Below, piece after piece: positions 23,366 to 34,651 of a stretch of DNA of 64,000 nucleotides (positions within the stretch are counted from its first letter, which is position 1; the number at the start of each line of letters is the position of its first letter). The position numbers and the translations under genes were made by a program. This DNA is from Alitta virens. Its lineage: Eukaryota; Annelida; Polychaeta; Phyllodocida; Nereididae. Under the pieces are notes generated by a model. The model was not told where the DNA came from. It was given only the letters and a program-made list of their open reading frames with translations, and searched no databases. The stretch covers positions 48,998,199-49,062,198 of the forward strand of contig OW028576.1 in NCBI GenBank assembly GCA_932294295.1. The letters run 5' to 3'.

Positions 23366-23580
23366 CAAGGGTCAAACTACTACAACAGTTACCTCACAGC
23401 TAGTTCACAAATACCTCACAGCTAGGTCAGTTACCTCACAGGTTTGACCTCGTATTCTAGCTTTACTGTGAGGTAGGTGTGCATCAATAGTATGAGTTTT
23501 CTGTGACCTAACTCTGATGTTTCTGTGTGAATACGTATGGGTAACAGTGAGGTCACTGTGAGGTAAAATTCTTCACTGGG

Positions 23581-24280
23581 AATATTACAAGAAAGGCAAC
23601 AGCTTACGCTTACCACATACTTAATTTGTCCACACACAATGGTATTATAGAATAATTAAAAGAATCATGCTTGATACAATTTGCATATATTTTAATTCAA
23701 ACATTATGCAATAACAAATTCCGATTTTCAAATGCATTTGAACATCTGCACTAAATAACAATGGATACGAATGAAGAACATATTCAGACATATTCACACT
23801 CAACTGCTCGTCCAATTATTACACTTACCTAAGCCAGTTGAAATTATTACAGATTGCAAAAAGTACAATACTATGAAGTACAGATAATACTTAATGCCAA
23901 ACGAGCATCATTTCATGGATCATCAGTTTCATCTCACTCTCAACCCATACTCTCAGTGGACAAATGAACAATGATTCCTCAATTCTGGCACCTGAATAAA
24001 AACAACTAATATAATTGAACAAAAATACAATCATTACCAAAGATCAACATTTATGGCTACTCTATGTGGGACTGATGAATATAAACAACAAAAGTAGTAA
24101 CCATAATTATACCAAAATTAAATGTATGCTTATGAAACAAAATATCAACCCACATCAAGCATTCCAAGCATTCCAAGGCAACTGTACATTATGAACATTC
24201 GGCATTAAATTCAATGAGTCACTTTGAGGTAATGAAAAGTGAGAAATGTTTGCTTAAATTATTTTTTCCCCCAGCAATAA
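23581..24280. other. 3' flank of the ankyrin-FIIND-CARD gene
   Basis: No ORF is present. It should contain the 3' UTR. No canonical minus-strand AATAAA was found; a variant ATTAAA is read near 23692. Confidence 0.35.
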
Positions 24281-25916
24281 TTATTCTCCGCTCATTTGAT
24301 CACTAGCTTTTTTATATGCACTCTTCAACTTGTCAGCAAGGTCAGAATAATCATTCTCCAAGGATTCGATGAAATGGTGAAATGCTTCAACATCTTTGGT
24401 ACAAATGATATCCAACAGCTTTCCTGTCCGAACAATTGTTGCTGGTTCGTGAAGTAATTCTTCCTTCAGGCGAAGATTGATGATATCATACTGCTGCATA
24501 TGTGGTAGGATGTATCGAATGTTGAGATATTCAACAATCTCTACTCTGTGTGTTCGTAAAACCATTACCCAAATTGGTTCGTTGCCTGGATTTCCAGAAA
24601 TCTCCATGCCATCTACCACCTTTGACAGTTGCATTTCTTCTTCCATAGCTGCAGAAGCTCCTGCGGAGTTTGATGAAGTATTGAGTGTTTCATCATGAGC
24701 AGAAGTCGGGCAACTTGATGCATAATCTCTCTGTAGTTCTGAACCAATACTAGGATACTTTATAATCAAAGATTTCACGAATAATTGGAAAGCTTTCCAG
24801 CCTTTCCCAGAAATATAATCCAACAGCTTTCCTGCTTGTTCTTGCTTGGCTGAAATTGAAAGCAAATTTTCTTGTTCAGCGACATTCAGGACACCATCCT
24901 GACGCAAGTAATCCAGGATTTCCTTGACATCTAGTTTGTTTGTGACTCGTTCTCTGTTCCTCTGTAGGACCTTCTCCCAAACAGATAATTTTTCCTGATT
25001 TTGAGGAATCTCCAAAGTGATTTCGCAAATGTCTTGCTCCGGAAAAACAGCATCCAATCTTCGACGAATATGCAATTTCTTGGGATGATAATCAGTGCTC
25101 TGGGTGAGAAATGGAACTTCAATATATTGACCATCCTGTTCACATTCACTAAGTTGGAAAGAGCATGCCTTAGCCAAATTTGGAGAGGTGTTATAGTAAA
25201 ACAAGAACCTTTCATCCTCAATAATGTGATATTGAGATGTTCCCCTTCCAACCGTGGTGTAGTCAGAGTCCCTGAGATTTAAGTCAAATTTTTGGCTCTT
25301 CTGTTGCTGTTGCGCTTGGAGGACTACTACCACCAAATTACATTCAGTGGGTTTGAAGTACACATTAAAGTTGCAGTGAGCATGTCGACTATTGAGCAAG
25401 GCACGTACTTTATATCCAACAGCGAATCCAACACCTGCACTTAGTACAGTCACTGGTAGAAGCAGTTTGATTGTTTCAATGAGAGAAAAGTGGTTGACAA
25501 AAAAAACGTAAGCACCATCTCGGATTTCTGGGTTGGATTCCTGGGTGATATCATTCCATTCAGTTTCTTGAGCACGCTTTACTTCCTTGTGGAACACCAA
25601 CAATTTGAAATTTTCAGTCGCAGCCTGGTTTCCTATTTCAAATTGTATTGCATGGCGAAATCTTTGCCCATGTGGTTCTAAGCGTAAACAAATTCCAGGC
25701 TGTACAAATTCATGGAATCCAGCAGACTTGATTTGTTGTTGTCTTGATTCAGTATTGTCTATCATTGCTACTGACATCATTATGTCTGTATTCAAAGCCT
25801 TTGGAGGTACCCTTATGCCAACATGATTAAGGATCAAGTAACCTCCTGACTCATCAATGCGTTTTCTTTGCCCTACATGTGTTACGTTATCCTCAGTCCA
25901 TTTCTTTGTAATATAT
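24281..25916 (-). CDS. Terminal exon: ZU5-UPA (FIIND-like) plus two CARDs
   Basis: Acceptor TTATTTGCAG at 25917-25926; stop at 24281. The first 26 residues precede the frame start at 25837 and lead into the ZU5 signature SGGYLILNHVGIRVPPKAL. The ZU5 domain continues through CLRLEPHGQRFRHAIQFEI. It ends in NHFSLI, where HFS (25484-25492) matches the autoproteolysis site of PIDD and the FIIND family. About 150 residues of beta-rich UPA-type sequence follow. CARD 1 (about 286-372 counted from 25837) has ILDYLRQDGVLNVAEQENLL and LLDYISGKGWKAFQLFVKSL. CARD 2 (about 422-509) has VEIVEYLNIRYI and LLDIICTKDVEAFHHFIESL. A polar linker of about 50 residues separates them. A hydrophobic stretch after HFS (IKLLLPVTVLSAGVGFAVGY) could be mistaken for a membrane segment. 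The architecture predicts cleavage, then CARD-driven signalling. Confidence 0.85.
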
Positions 25917-26141
25917 CTGCAAATAAATTGTAGCGATGCTTATAAAAACAGTTACTATAACTTCTAAATGGAAAGTGTTTTTTTGTAGTTATAAAGATGA
26001 ATTATGATTAATTGGACTCAAGACAAACAAGCTTGAAAATGTTGCATGGAGAACTGAGCTGGTAATTTCACTGGATTGATATTACAAGTACTAAGCAAAA
26101 ATCACCTGATACAACATTTAAATATGTGATTAGATACTTAC

Positions 26142-28934
26142 AGGGGTTCTGTTGCTCCTGCCCTTGCAAGATGAGCATCAGCACCCTTCTGGAGAAATAT
26201 CTCTTCAAGCTGCAAAAATTTCTTTTTTCTGTGTGGGTCATTCTCCCATCTTGCTTTGCCTGTTAAAATCCAGGAGAATGGAGTTGAGGTGTGTTCATAT
26301 CCAGCATTCACATTGTCAGGTGAGACGAGATTAGGAAAAAGGGGCAATAGTTTGTCTGCTGCATCTGGATGTTCACAAATGTTTTTAGCAAAGATATGCA
26401 GTGGAGTCCTCCCATCGTAGTCCTGAATATTCACATTCTCAGATGTTGTGAGATTAGGAATGAGGGGCAATAGTTTGTCTGCTGCATCTGGATGTTCACA
26501 AATGCCGATTGATAGGATATGCAGTGGGGTCATCCCAGATAAGTCTTGAATATTCACGTTCTCAGATGTTGTTAGATCAGGAACGAGGGGCATAAGTTTG
26601 TCTGCTGCATCTGTATATTTACAAATGCCCATTAATAGGATATGCAGAGGAGTCTTCCAAACACAGTCTCTGACATTCACATTTTCCAGTGTTGTAAGAT
26701 TTGGAAAGAGGGGCAATAGTTTGTCTACTGCATCTGGATGTTCACAAATGCCAATTAATAGGATATGCAGAGGAGTCCTCCAAACACAGTCTATGGCATT
26801 CACATTTTCCAGTGTTGTAAGATTTGGAAAGAGGGGCAATAGCATGTCTGCTGCTTCTGGATGTTCACAAATGCCTTTGGCAAAGATATGCAGGGGAGTC
26901 CTCGAATCACAGTCTTGAATATTCACGTTCTCAGCTGTGGTGAGATTAGGAATGAGGGGCAATAGTTTGTCTGCTGCATCTGGATGTTCACAAATGCCAA
27001 TTAATAGGATATGCAGAGGAGTCCTCCAAACACAGTCTCTGACATTCACATTTTCCAGTGTTGTAAGATTTGGAAAGAGGGGCAATAGTTTGTCTACTGC
27101 ATCTGGATGTTTACAAATGCCAATTAATAGGATATGCAGGGGAGTCCTCGAAACACAGTCTATGGCATTCACATTTTCCAGTGTTGTAAGATTTGGAATG
27201 AGGGGCAATAGTTTGTCTGCTGCATCTGGATGTTCACAAATACCAATTAATAGGATATGCAGAGGAGTCCTCCAAACACAGTCTATGGCATTTACATTTT
27301 CCAGTGATGTAAGATTAGGAATGAGGGGCAATAGTTTGTCTGTTGCTTCTGGATGTTCACAAATGGCTTTGGCAAAGATATGCAGGGGAGTCCTCGAATC
27401 ACAGTCTTTAATATTCACGTTCTCAGATGTTGTAAGATTAGGAATGAGGGGCAATAGTTTGTCTGTTGCTTCTGGATGTTCACAAATGGCTTTGGCAAAG
27501 ATATGCAGGGGAGTCCTCGAATCACAGTCTTTAATATTCACGTTCTCAGATGTTGTAAGATTAGGAATGAGGGGCAATAGTTTGTCTGCTGCATCTGGAT
27601 GTTCACAAATGCCAATTGATAGGATATGCAGAGGAGTCCTCCAAATAAAGTCTATGGCATTCACATTTTCCAGTGTTGTAAGATTTGGAAAGAGGGGCAA
27701 TAGCATGTCTGCTGCTTCTGGATGTTCACAAATGCCTTTGGCAAAGATATGCAGGGGAGTCCTCGAATCACAGTCTTGAATATTCACGTTCTCAGCTGTG
27801 GTGAGATTAGGAATGAGGGGCAATAGTTTGTCTGCTGCATCTGGATGTTCACAAATGCCAATTAAAAGGCTATGCAGAGGAGTCCTCGAATCACAGTCTG
27901 TGGCATTCACATTTTCCAGTGTTGTTAGATTTGGAATGAGGGGCAATAGCATGTCTGCTGCTTCTGGATGTTCACAAATGCCAATTAAAAGGCTATGCAG
28001 AGGAGTCCTCGAATCACAGTCTGTGGCATTCACATTTTCCAGTGTTGTTAGATTTGGAATGAGGGGCAATAGCATGTCTGCTGCTTCTGGATGTTCACAA
28101 ATGCCAATTAAAAGGCTATGCAGAGGAGTCCTCGAATCACAGTCTGTGGCATTCACATTTTCCAGTGTTGTTAGATTTGGAATGAGGGGCAATAGCATGT
28201 CTGCTGCTTCTGGATGTTCACAAATGCCAATTAAAAGGCTATGCAGAGGAGTCCTCGAATCACAGTCTGTGGCATTCACATTTTCCAGTGTTGTTAGATT
28301 TGGAATGAGGGGCAATAGCATGTCTGCTGCTTCTGGATGTTCACAAATGCCAATTAAAAGGCTAAGCAGAGGAGTCCTCCAAATACAGTCTATGGCATTC
28401 ACATTTTCCAGTGTTGTAAGATTTGGAAAGAGGGGCAATAGCATGTCTGCTGCTTCTGGATGTTCACAAATGCCTTTTGCTAAGATATGCAGTGGAGTCC
28501 TCCCATCACAGTCTTGAATATTCACGTTCTCAGCTGTTGTGAGATTAGGAATGAAGGGTATAAGTTTGCCTGCTGCATCTGGATGTTCACAAATTAATTT
28601 GAGCAATGCATGAATGACAGTGTATTTTGATTCTTTGTGATTGAGGAATAATGGGAGGAGTTCCATCAATTCAGTGGCAAGATGCTTCTCATTAGCAAGG
28701 ATAAGGAACACTCCCTGAAGAAATCTGTACAATGCCGATTCATTTTGATCCACTGAACCATCATCATCTCTTCCTGAAACTTCATCAGATTCCCCTGGCA
28801 TCCATGTTGGATCTGCTCCTGCCTTGAGCAGCATTTTTAAGATGTCTATGAACTCATTTGTCCACTGGAGGTTATCCCACTGCCTCCCAGATGTATATTC
28901 TGCATTCATGAGGAGCAGCCGCAGGTACTTTGAT
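26142..28934 (-). CDS. Large exon with nineteen 41-residue ankyrin-type repeats
   Basis: Acceptor TTTTCCACAG at 28935 and following; donor GTAAGT at 26141. It is 2,793 nt, one base plus 930 codons plus two. It opens with SKYLRLLLMNAEY and an ankyrin-like LLKAGADPTW. From residue 105 to 883 (counting from 28909) it is a tandem array of GICEHP.AAD.LLP..PNLT, then ENVN..D....TPLH. The TPLH and ENVN..D elements are ankyrin; the eight extra residues lie in the CEHP..A..LLPL..NL helix region. It ends QKGADAHLARAGATEP. Four central units (27860-28351) are identical in protein and apparently in DNA. Reverse-strand frames also stay open across the array because the 123-bp unit is a multiple of three; they are not genes. 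The repeats probably form the recognition or scaffolding surface. Confidence 0.88.
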
Positions 28935-29055
28935 CTGTGGAAAATATGTTAAAGGACTAATCATTCATTAAAAAGACCAAAAGAAATATGTGGGTCAATA
29001 CTGACGCTATACAGTTCAAAAACAATGTATCTGTGTATGTCATTTGTGTACTCAC
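28935..29055 (-). other. Intron
   Basis: Short intron (121 bp) between the 35-nt exon and the large ankyrin exon, with a GTGAGT donor and a TTTTCCACAG acceptor. Confidence 0.65.
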
Positions 29056-29090
29056 TTTGACAAATCAGAAACTACTATTGCAGATAATAT
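29056..29090 (-). CDS. 35-nt exon preceding the large ankyrin exon
   Basis: TTCTTTCAG acceptor, GTGAGT donor; encodes ILSAIVVSDLS plus two bases of a Lys codon completed by the next exon. It has the same length, phase and position as the exon at 32419-32453, which supports both calls and shows that the cassette was duplicated. Confidence 0.62.
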
Positions 29091-29866
29091 CTGAAAGAAA
29101 TTGAAAAGTGAACTTTTACAAAACAAGTGATAGTCATACATTTTGCAGATTTTGCGGTTTATAGTTTAATGTCGGATTCTATCGTCGGTAAAAACGAATC
29201 AATGGTACAGATAAATAATGAGATATAGAAAGCCACTGTAGATTTGAAAAAAAAGGGAAATTCAGCTTCAAGTCAGTCTTTGTTGGGTCAAAATCAGTCA
29301 AGAATCAGCGAAGTTCATGTTCCATTTTGAATAGTGAAAGTGAAAGTTAAAGGCTAAAGAGCTGATTGACTGCTCACCCAGATATAAACATTAGGGACAA
29401 TTCTTTGACTTTAAATTCAAAATAACTTTTTAAAATGAAAAAATTATCTTCAACCCAGGTTTTGTTTCATGAATATTGAATTATAATTTGTATAATTGGC
29501 GAAGCTGTGATCTTTAGTGTGAAAAATGAAAGTGAAACAGATTATCCTGAAGTAGTCAGTCTAACATTTAAACCAGGAATATTGGATCACAATTTATTAT
29601 AATTAGGGATGTGGATCACACTAAATACCTCATGGGTTGTTCCTAATAGGTTTTCTGTGAGGAACACAGCCAAGTGTGGGATATAAAGCTATTCCAATTT
29701 CAAGGACCAGGATAAAACATAAAACTGCCAATTCACAAGCTAGACCTGACCAAAAGAGATATCTAATTGATCTGACAATGTCAGTATGACACAGAGGTCG
29801 AATATCAATACATCGGCCTCATTGATAACTGATGTTAGAATCGTACATTACAAATCAGGTGCATAC
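29091..29866 (-). other. Intron, nothing recognised
   Basis: AT-rich intron between the helical exon and the 35-nt exon. No element was seen. Confidence 0.45.
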
Positions 29867-30059
29867 CTGTATTATCTGAATGAAATAAGTCGATTCTTTC
29901 AGCCTGCTCCCCTTCCTTATCATCATCATGAAAACCTCTGGGTCTCCTTCCAGAATCTTTGATCCAACGTCTATGAGCAGGTCCAGAATTCTTTGTCCGT
30001 GGTCATCCAGGTCTTCCTTTTTCTGAAGCTTTTCTATGATCGCCTTCGTCTCCAAATGC
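29867..30059 (-). CDS. Helical linker exon (second copy)
   Basis: Acceptor GAAATTTCAG; donor GTATGC. The 193 nt (one base plus 64 codons) encode a charged helical segment with KKEDLDDHGQRILDLLIDVG and an end reading ESTYFIQIIQ. It shares the pattern (K.EDLD...ILDLL, then ES..Y.IIQ directly before a GTATGC donor) with the exon at 38355-38550. The two are diverged duplicates. No known domain is recognised. Confidence 0.68.
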
Positions 30060-31162
30060 CTGAAATTTCATGATGCAAATGTTCGCTTTATGAACTCTCA
30101 AAACACCTTATGTACAAACAGTGCTGCCCCATTATAGATTAAAAAAGTGTCATAAATTTTTCACTGAAAATTACCATATTATATAATGAGTAAATTGAGC
30201 TGTGAAATAAAAGCCAATTTTTACAGTGTCATGATTCAGCAGTCACGGGTGGCTGATCGGCTTGATCGACTTGAGAGGCCTAAATTAATCCTATGAGCAG
30301 AATCACAGCAGCTCTGCTTGGAAGCAGATGTCAAAATTTGTAAGTTGTATTCTTATAGAATTTATCTTAGGGTCATAATCTACAAATACAAAAATGTGTG
30401 TTGTAAGATTGTAACTAGTTTTGTTATTTGACTTTATTTTAGTCCTTAAATTCTTTGATATTCCATTCAGATTTTACATATCTAATTTTACTGTATTTAA
30501 ATTCTATATATATATTTCTAAACTCTTAGTCATTCCACTTAAGTGTTTATGTAAGCTACCTTAAGTCAAGAATTAAAGGTCAGAGGAGAGGTCTTGGTTT
30601 GTGGTCAACATGCCATAACCCCTAGCTAATAGAACTCTGACATATAACTTACAGTAACCAATAGGAATATGACAGGCGACGGAAAGAAAACCCATAGTTT
30701 TGCCCTAGAGCATTAAGTTCTGGGCTGGATCTCATTCAGCTTTGAATAAACTTAAGGTTTATGGACAGGTAAACTAAAAACAATCCCCTCCTACATTTGC
30801 TAAATGATCTTTGGAAAACACGTACCCTATTTTTGGATCAAATTGTAGAGGAAAGTTACCGAGGCTATCTTGCTAACACTTCCATCAAATCCGGTTTACA
30901 AATTTTGACAGTCACACGCAAGTTAGTTGCACAAGTTATGTGTGCTTTTTTGGCAGTTTCAGTATCACATAAAATTTGTTCAAATCCCGTATTCTATGAT
31001 TTGTATATGGCACTTGCAAATGCCACTGAAAATTAGATATTCTCCATTAGTTTTATTCTCTTGAGAGAAGCTGGGTAACATGTATTAGTACTTAGCAACA
31101 GCTAATAAAAAATAGTGTCCAAAGGCATCATCAGCCAAAACTGAATGTAAAATACTACTTAC
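30060..31162 (-). other. Intron, nothing recognised
   Basis: Intron between the first ankyrin exon and the second helical exon. It contains only short ORFs with no similarity. Confidence 0.45.
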
Positions 31163-32287
31163 TGAATAACAGAATATCCTATTTTTGCAAGATCCGCATC
31201 AGCTTCATTCCGGAGTACGACATCTTCAATTTCAGAAAAGATGTCAGCGTCCGAACCCGTTTGTCGGCATTCCCACTTTCCTTTTAAGATCCAGCTGTAT
31301 GGCGTCACTGAGTGCTCATCTGGGATATTTACATTTTGCGATGATGTTACTACTGGAAAAATTGCCTTAATGTCCTTTCCTAGGCCTGGATTCAACGCCA
31401 CCTTTTCTGTGAGAACATGCAGAGCAGTACGTCCTTGGTTGTCTTGAATTTCAATGTTTGATTCAGTTGCAAATATCTTAAAAACATCACAGAATATTTC
31501 CAGGCTATGCTCCTGAATATCTTTCACAAACTTTCCTGCTAATATGTGCAGAGGTGTCTGTCCATTGCTATCCCGAGCATCAATGTTGGAATCAGATGTA
31601 AGACACTTGACAAGGTCAAGAAATGCCTGATGCCCATTTTGAGATATGGCCTTGTGAAATACCGGCAATGCCTCTGTAAGGTAATGTACAACAGTTTTGC
31701 CGTCAATATTTTTACTGTTAATGTTGTCATCTGATCTCAGTAGAAGTACTATGTCTCTCACATGTTCTATGATGTTCTCTTGCAGTTTCATGCCCTGAAT
31801 AAACCAATGCAATGGGATATCACCATTACAGTTGGTCATATCAACAATGCCAGGGTTACGTGTTATGACTTGGGAAATTAATGTCTTGTATTGATGAAAG
31901 AAATCATCAGGTAAGTGTACAACTTCTCTGTTTAACGAATCCCAGCCAAATTCAACAAATGCATCGAGTGAAGTGCCCTGGAAATAGTCCTGGTTGGATT
32001 CCATGGGAGACAGAAACAAGGGCAAGATGTCCATTAAGGAACTGAAGAGGTGATTCTTGAACATAAGAACATGTTGGATGGCCCTGAAGAACACATACTG
32101 AGCAGAGCTATCCTTCAAGAATTGCCATTGAGGCATCCAGGCGGGATCTGCTTCATTCTCTAGTAGAACTTTCAAAGTAACAAGGAATTCTTCTGTCCAC
32201 TGAATGAAACAGTCTGTGCTTAGTTTTGATTGTCTTGGTGGCTTTGCATACTCTGAATTCATAAGGAGGATTTGCAGACACTTGCTC
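31163..32287 (-). CDS. First ankyrin exon, degenerate repeats
   Basis: Acceptor CATTTCAG; donor GTAAGT; 1,125 nt with the same start and end phase as the large ankyrin exon. It opens SKCLQILLMNSEY and has a LLENEADPAWMP box, clearly homologous to SKYLRLLLMNAEY and LLKAGADPTWMP. About five irregular ankyrin units follow (NGDIPLHWFI, DGKTVVHYL, NGQTPLHILAG, QGRTALHVLTE, HSVTPYSWILKG), with repeat lengths of 40 or more. It ends NEADADLAKIGYSVI, again matching the other exon. This looks like the ancestral, non-homogenised version of the array. Confidence 0.83.
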
Positions 32288-32418
32288 CTGAAATGAAGAA
32301 TTATTGATTTCAGAAATTGTAGTTTTCCGACAAGACATTGTGCCTGCCAAAAACAACTTTAAAGAGGGACCCACAGCCATTGCTCCTGAAATAGAGATTC
32401 TGCTTTTTTAACACTCAC

Positions 32419-32453
32419 CTTGACTTTTCATCGACTTCTAAGGGCGTCAGTGT
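32419..32453 (-). CDS. 35-nt exon preceding the first ankyrin exon
   Basis: TTTTTTCAG acceptor and GTGAGT donor; encodes TLTPLEVDEKS plus two bases of an Arg codon. Twin of the exon at 29056-29090. Confidence 0.62.
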
Positions 32454-32799
32454 CTGAAAAAACAAAAGAATATCTGTGACTACATCGGTGTTAGACTTCT
32501 TTTTTTCCTTCATGGCTTTAAGAATTTACTAACACTAGCGTGTAATGACATTTCATACTAATACGTTTACTGTTTCATTTTTATGTTAGATGCAACCCTG
32601 TGTGTGAATAAATTTCTCGGTATCTTTAATCTTGTTATTTCACATACAACAAGAGATCTGTTCAGAAATGTATTAGTCGCAACAATGTCTAAGGGTTGTA
32701 ACAAATTCTAATGGACTTTACTCATTGCATACAATATACAGTGTATTGTTCTCTGCCTTTCTTAATAACTGGAGCTATTAGGAGTGAACGTCAACTCAC

Positions 32800-32931
32800 C
32801 AGGACAAGAGAAAGGAGTTTCTGTTGACCAGCGCACAACGCTTTAGTATGGTCGTCAATCTGCTTCACCAACCACTCAAGAGGTCCTTTTGATGGCTTAT
32901 GAGGAATGGTTTTGTACAGGAAGGCCATTTT
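32800..32931 (-). CDS. 44-codon helical exon
   Basis: Acceptor TTGTTTCAG, donor GTGAGT, phase 0 on both sides. It encodes KMAFLYKTIPHKPSKGPLEW and then a helix with QIDDHTKAL and QQKLLSLVL. It contains an ATG as its second codon, so a shorter transcript could start here. The phase also fits joining to the exon at 38355-38550. Function unknown. Confidence 0.6.
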
Positions 32932-33061
32932 CTGAAACAATCACAAAATGTTGTTTTATTTGACTCTAATTGTGTTGCATGCTTTCAATTGGCTTTCACA
33001 CAATAATTAGTAAACCATATATGAGTGATATATGCAAAGTCTGGGCTGAAGTTATCATGAA

Positions 33062-33068
33062 CATGACT

Positions 33069-33100
<32 letters not shown>

Positions 33101-33103
33101 TGG
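33062..33103. repeat. (GATA)n microsatellite
   Basis: About ten GATA tetramers in the intron. Confidence 0.9.
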
Positions 33104-33519
33104 AAAGTGCAGCCCTCTAAGACAAGTTCTTGCTAGCTAGTGTTATGAATTATGGCATACACACTCAAGAACAGTATCATTTAATAAAGATGTTGAACAA
33201 AAGGGGTCCATTGACTGACCCCTGAGGATTTTATTTTTATTTTATATTTTTGTTTTAGAGAGAACTTTTTTAAGAATTAACCCTTAATTAATCACGCAAA
33301 CTCATATATGATGATTGGAAACTTTCGCCATTGTTGGAACACACATAAAGAAGACATAAAGAAGACAGGACACACAGACAGCACAGAAAGATAAACCCGG
33401 AGGCATACTGAGAGCAATCCCAAGAGCCAAATGATCTAAAAAGATGATAAGTTAGAGAGAATGTAGTGGAGTTTTAGTTATGATTGAAGAACACTCATGA
33501 AATAAGGTACAAGATGTGG

Positions 33520-33987
33520 CTAGTGATGGATGAGAGGCTGTGAGCCCGAGGCTAGCCTAGCTGACACCTGAGCAGACTGGATCAGAGAAGGGCAGATGTA
33601 CACCCTAAAGGCAGCGGATCGCCACCTACTCAGCTGCTGAATATCTGATTCAGTGAAAGCAAGTTGGGCAGCGTCTGTGGCCGCACCAACCCTGAGGGAA
33701 TGGGGTGTAACTCTATGAGATGGATGACCTGCGATGCTGCAAAATCTCTTCAAGGCGGCCGATGGCGCCTGATGGGTGAGTGGAGAGCCATCCAAAAATC
33801 TAAAAAGCAGGGTATGAACTAGAAATGGACGAATGGTGATATAAGCTCTCGAAGTACAATGAGCACAAACTAGAGATCCAGAACAGCCCACTATGACCTC
33901 GAAGCCTTGAACTGATGCCTTAGATGAGGCAATGCGAAGCGTAAAATAAGGCGGCTGTGTATTGGAGATGAAGTGTACAGAAGACAC
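33520..33987 (-). pseudogene. Tyrosine recombinase of the DIRS-like element
   Basis: The C-terminal catalytic boxes are visible: HSLRVGAATDAAQLA (the HxxR box) and RWRSAAFRVYI, with the nucleophile Tyr. The upstream part carrying the first catalytic Arg is not clear. The ORF has a TTG-type start in the track frame, so it is probably the 3' part of a longer broken frame. Confidence 0.85.
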
Positions 33988-34651
33988 AAGGAGTGGGACG
34001 TCCGGGCAAAGTAGGCCACATCAAGTTATCAATACTGTATGGCAAACATCAATAAATTATAAGCAACATAGATACTGAGACGGGCTGAGCTTGAACCGGA
34101 GCTGGCGTGGAACGCTCAACAGCTCTAAGGGCCCACTTGACTCTGGGAGAGTAAATGTCGGGACAGGGGGCGTAATGAGCCAGGCCCGAACCCCCGACAA
34201 ATAAACCTTGATGGTAGAGAGCTGCAAAGACAAGGAAGCAGATGAGCTAGTAATATGAGCGTCTCAGATAAATTGAGTGGATATAAATAATAAGATTTAC
34301 TGGAGACACCTATGAACTGGGGCTGAATATGATCTGCGTGAATTATAAGCCAGCCCGGAGCCCACCAAGTGGGAAACATGAGAGTCCGAGGCTGAAAGAG
34401 ATAAAAACATCCCTCAGACAGGCTGACCATAGTAATCGAAGGGGGCAGGCCAGACAGGCCTGCGCTCCCTGGTGGAGAGAGTGTGAAATTCGACCAACTC
34501 CCTCTACTGAGAAGATCTGCCTCGACATTGAGATGGGTAGAGATATATACTACGGCTACCTCTGAAATAGCTCAATAAGCACACCAATGTCTAACTGACT
34601 CGAGAAGTGACTGTATTATCTATATGAAACAACACTTTGGCGCATCGAAGA

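Larger units (their letters stand above)
19643..23580. mobile_element. Composite: short inverted termini around a gypsy pol remnant
   Basis: The ends share the 11-bp inverted repeat CCCAGTGAAGA (19643-19653 and 23570-23580). Inside both ends are clusters of GTGAGGT or its complement ACCTCAC (about 19655-19930 and 23390-23570). Between them lies a gypsy pol with one partial LTR and no 5' LTR or gag. Either a gypsy element landed in a non-autonomous DNA transposon and was later truncated, or the DNA transposon captured a pol fragment. No clear target duplication was found. Confidence 0.6.

Noticed and set aside
25398..25460. Transmembrane segment in the terminal CARD exon (LLLPVTVLSAGVGFAVG)
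   Set aside because: It falls at the ZU5/UPA border where a beta-strand core is expected; the context favours a soluble fold, although this was not computed.
26598..28517. Long plus-strand ORFs (106, 280 and 239 codons) across the ankyrin array
   Set aside because: The 123-bp unit is a multiple of three, so an antisense frame that is open in one unit is open in all. The sense strand has the protein domains and splice sites.
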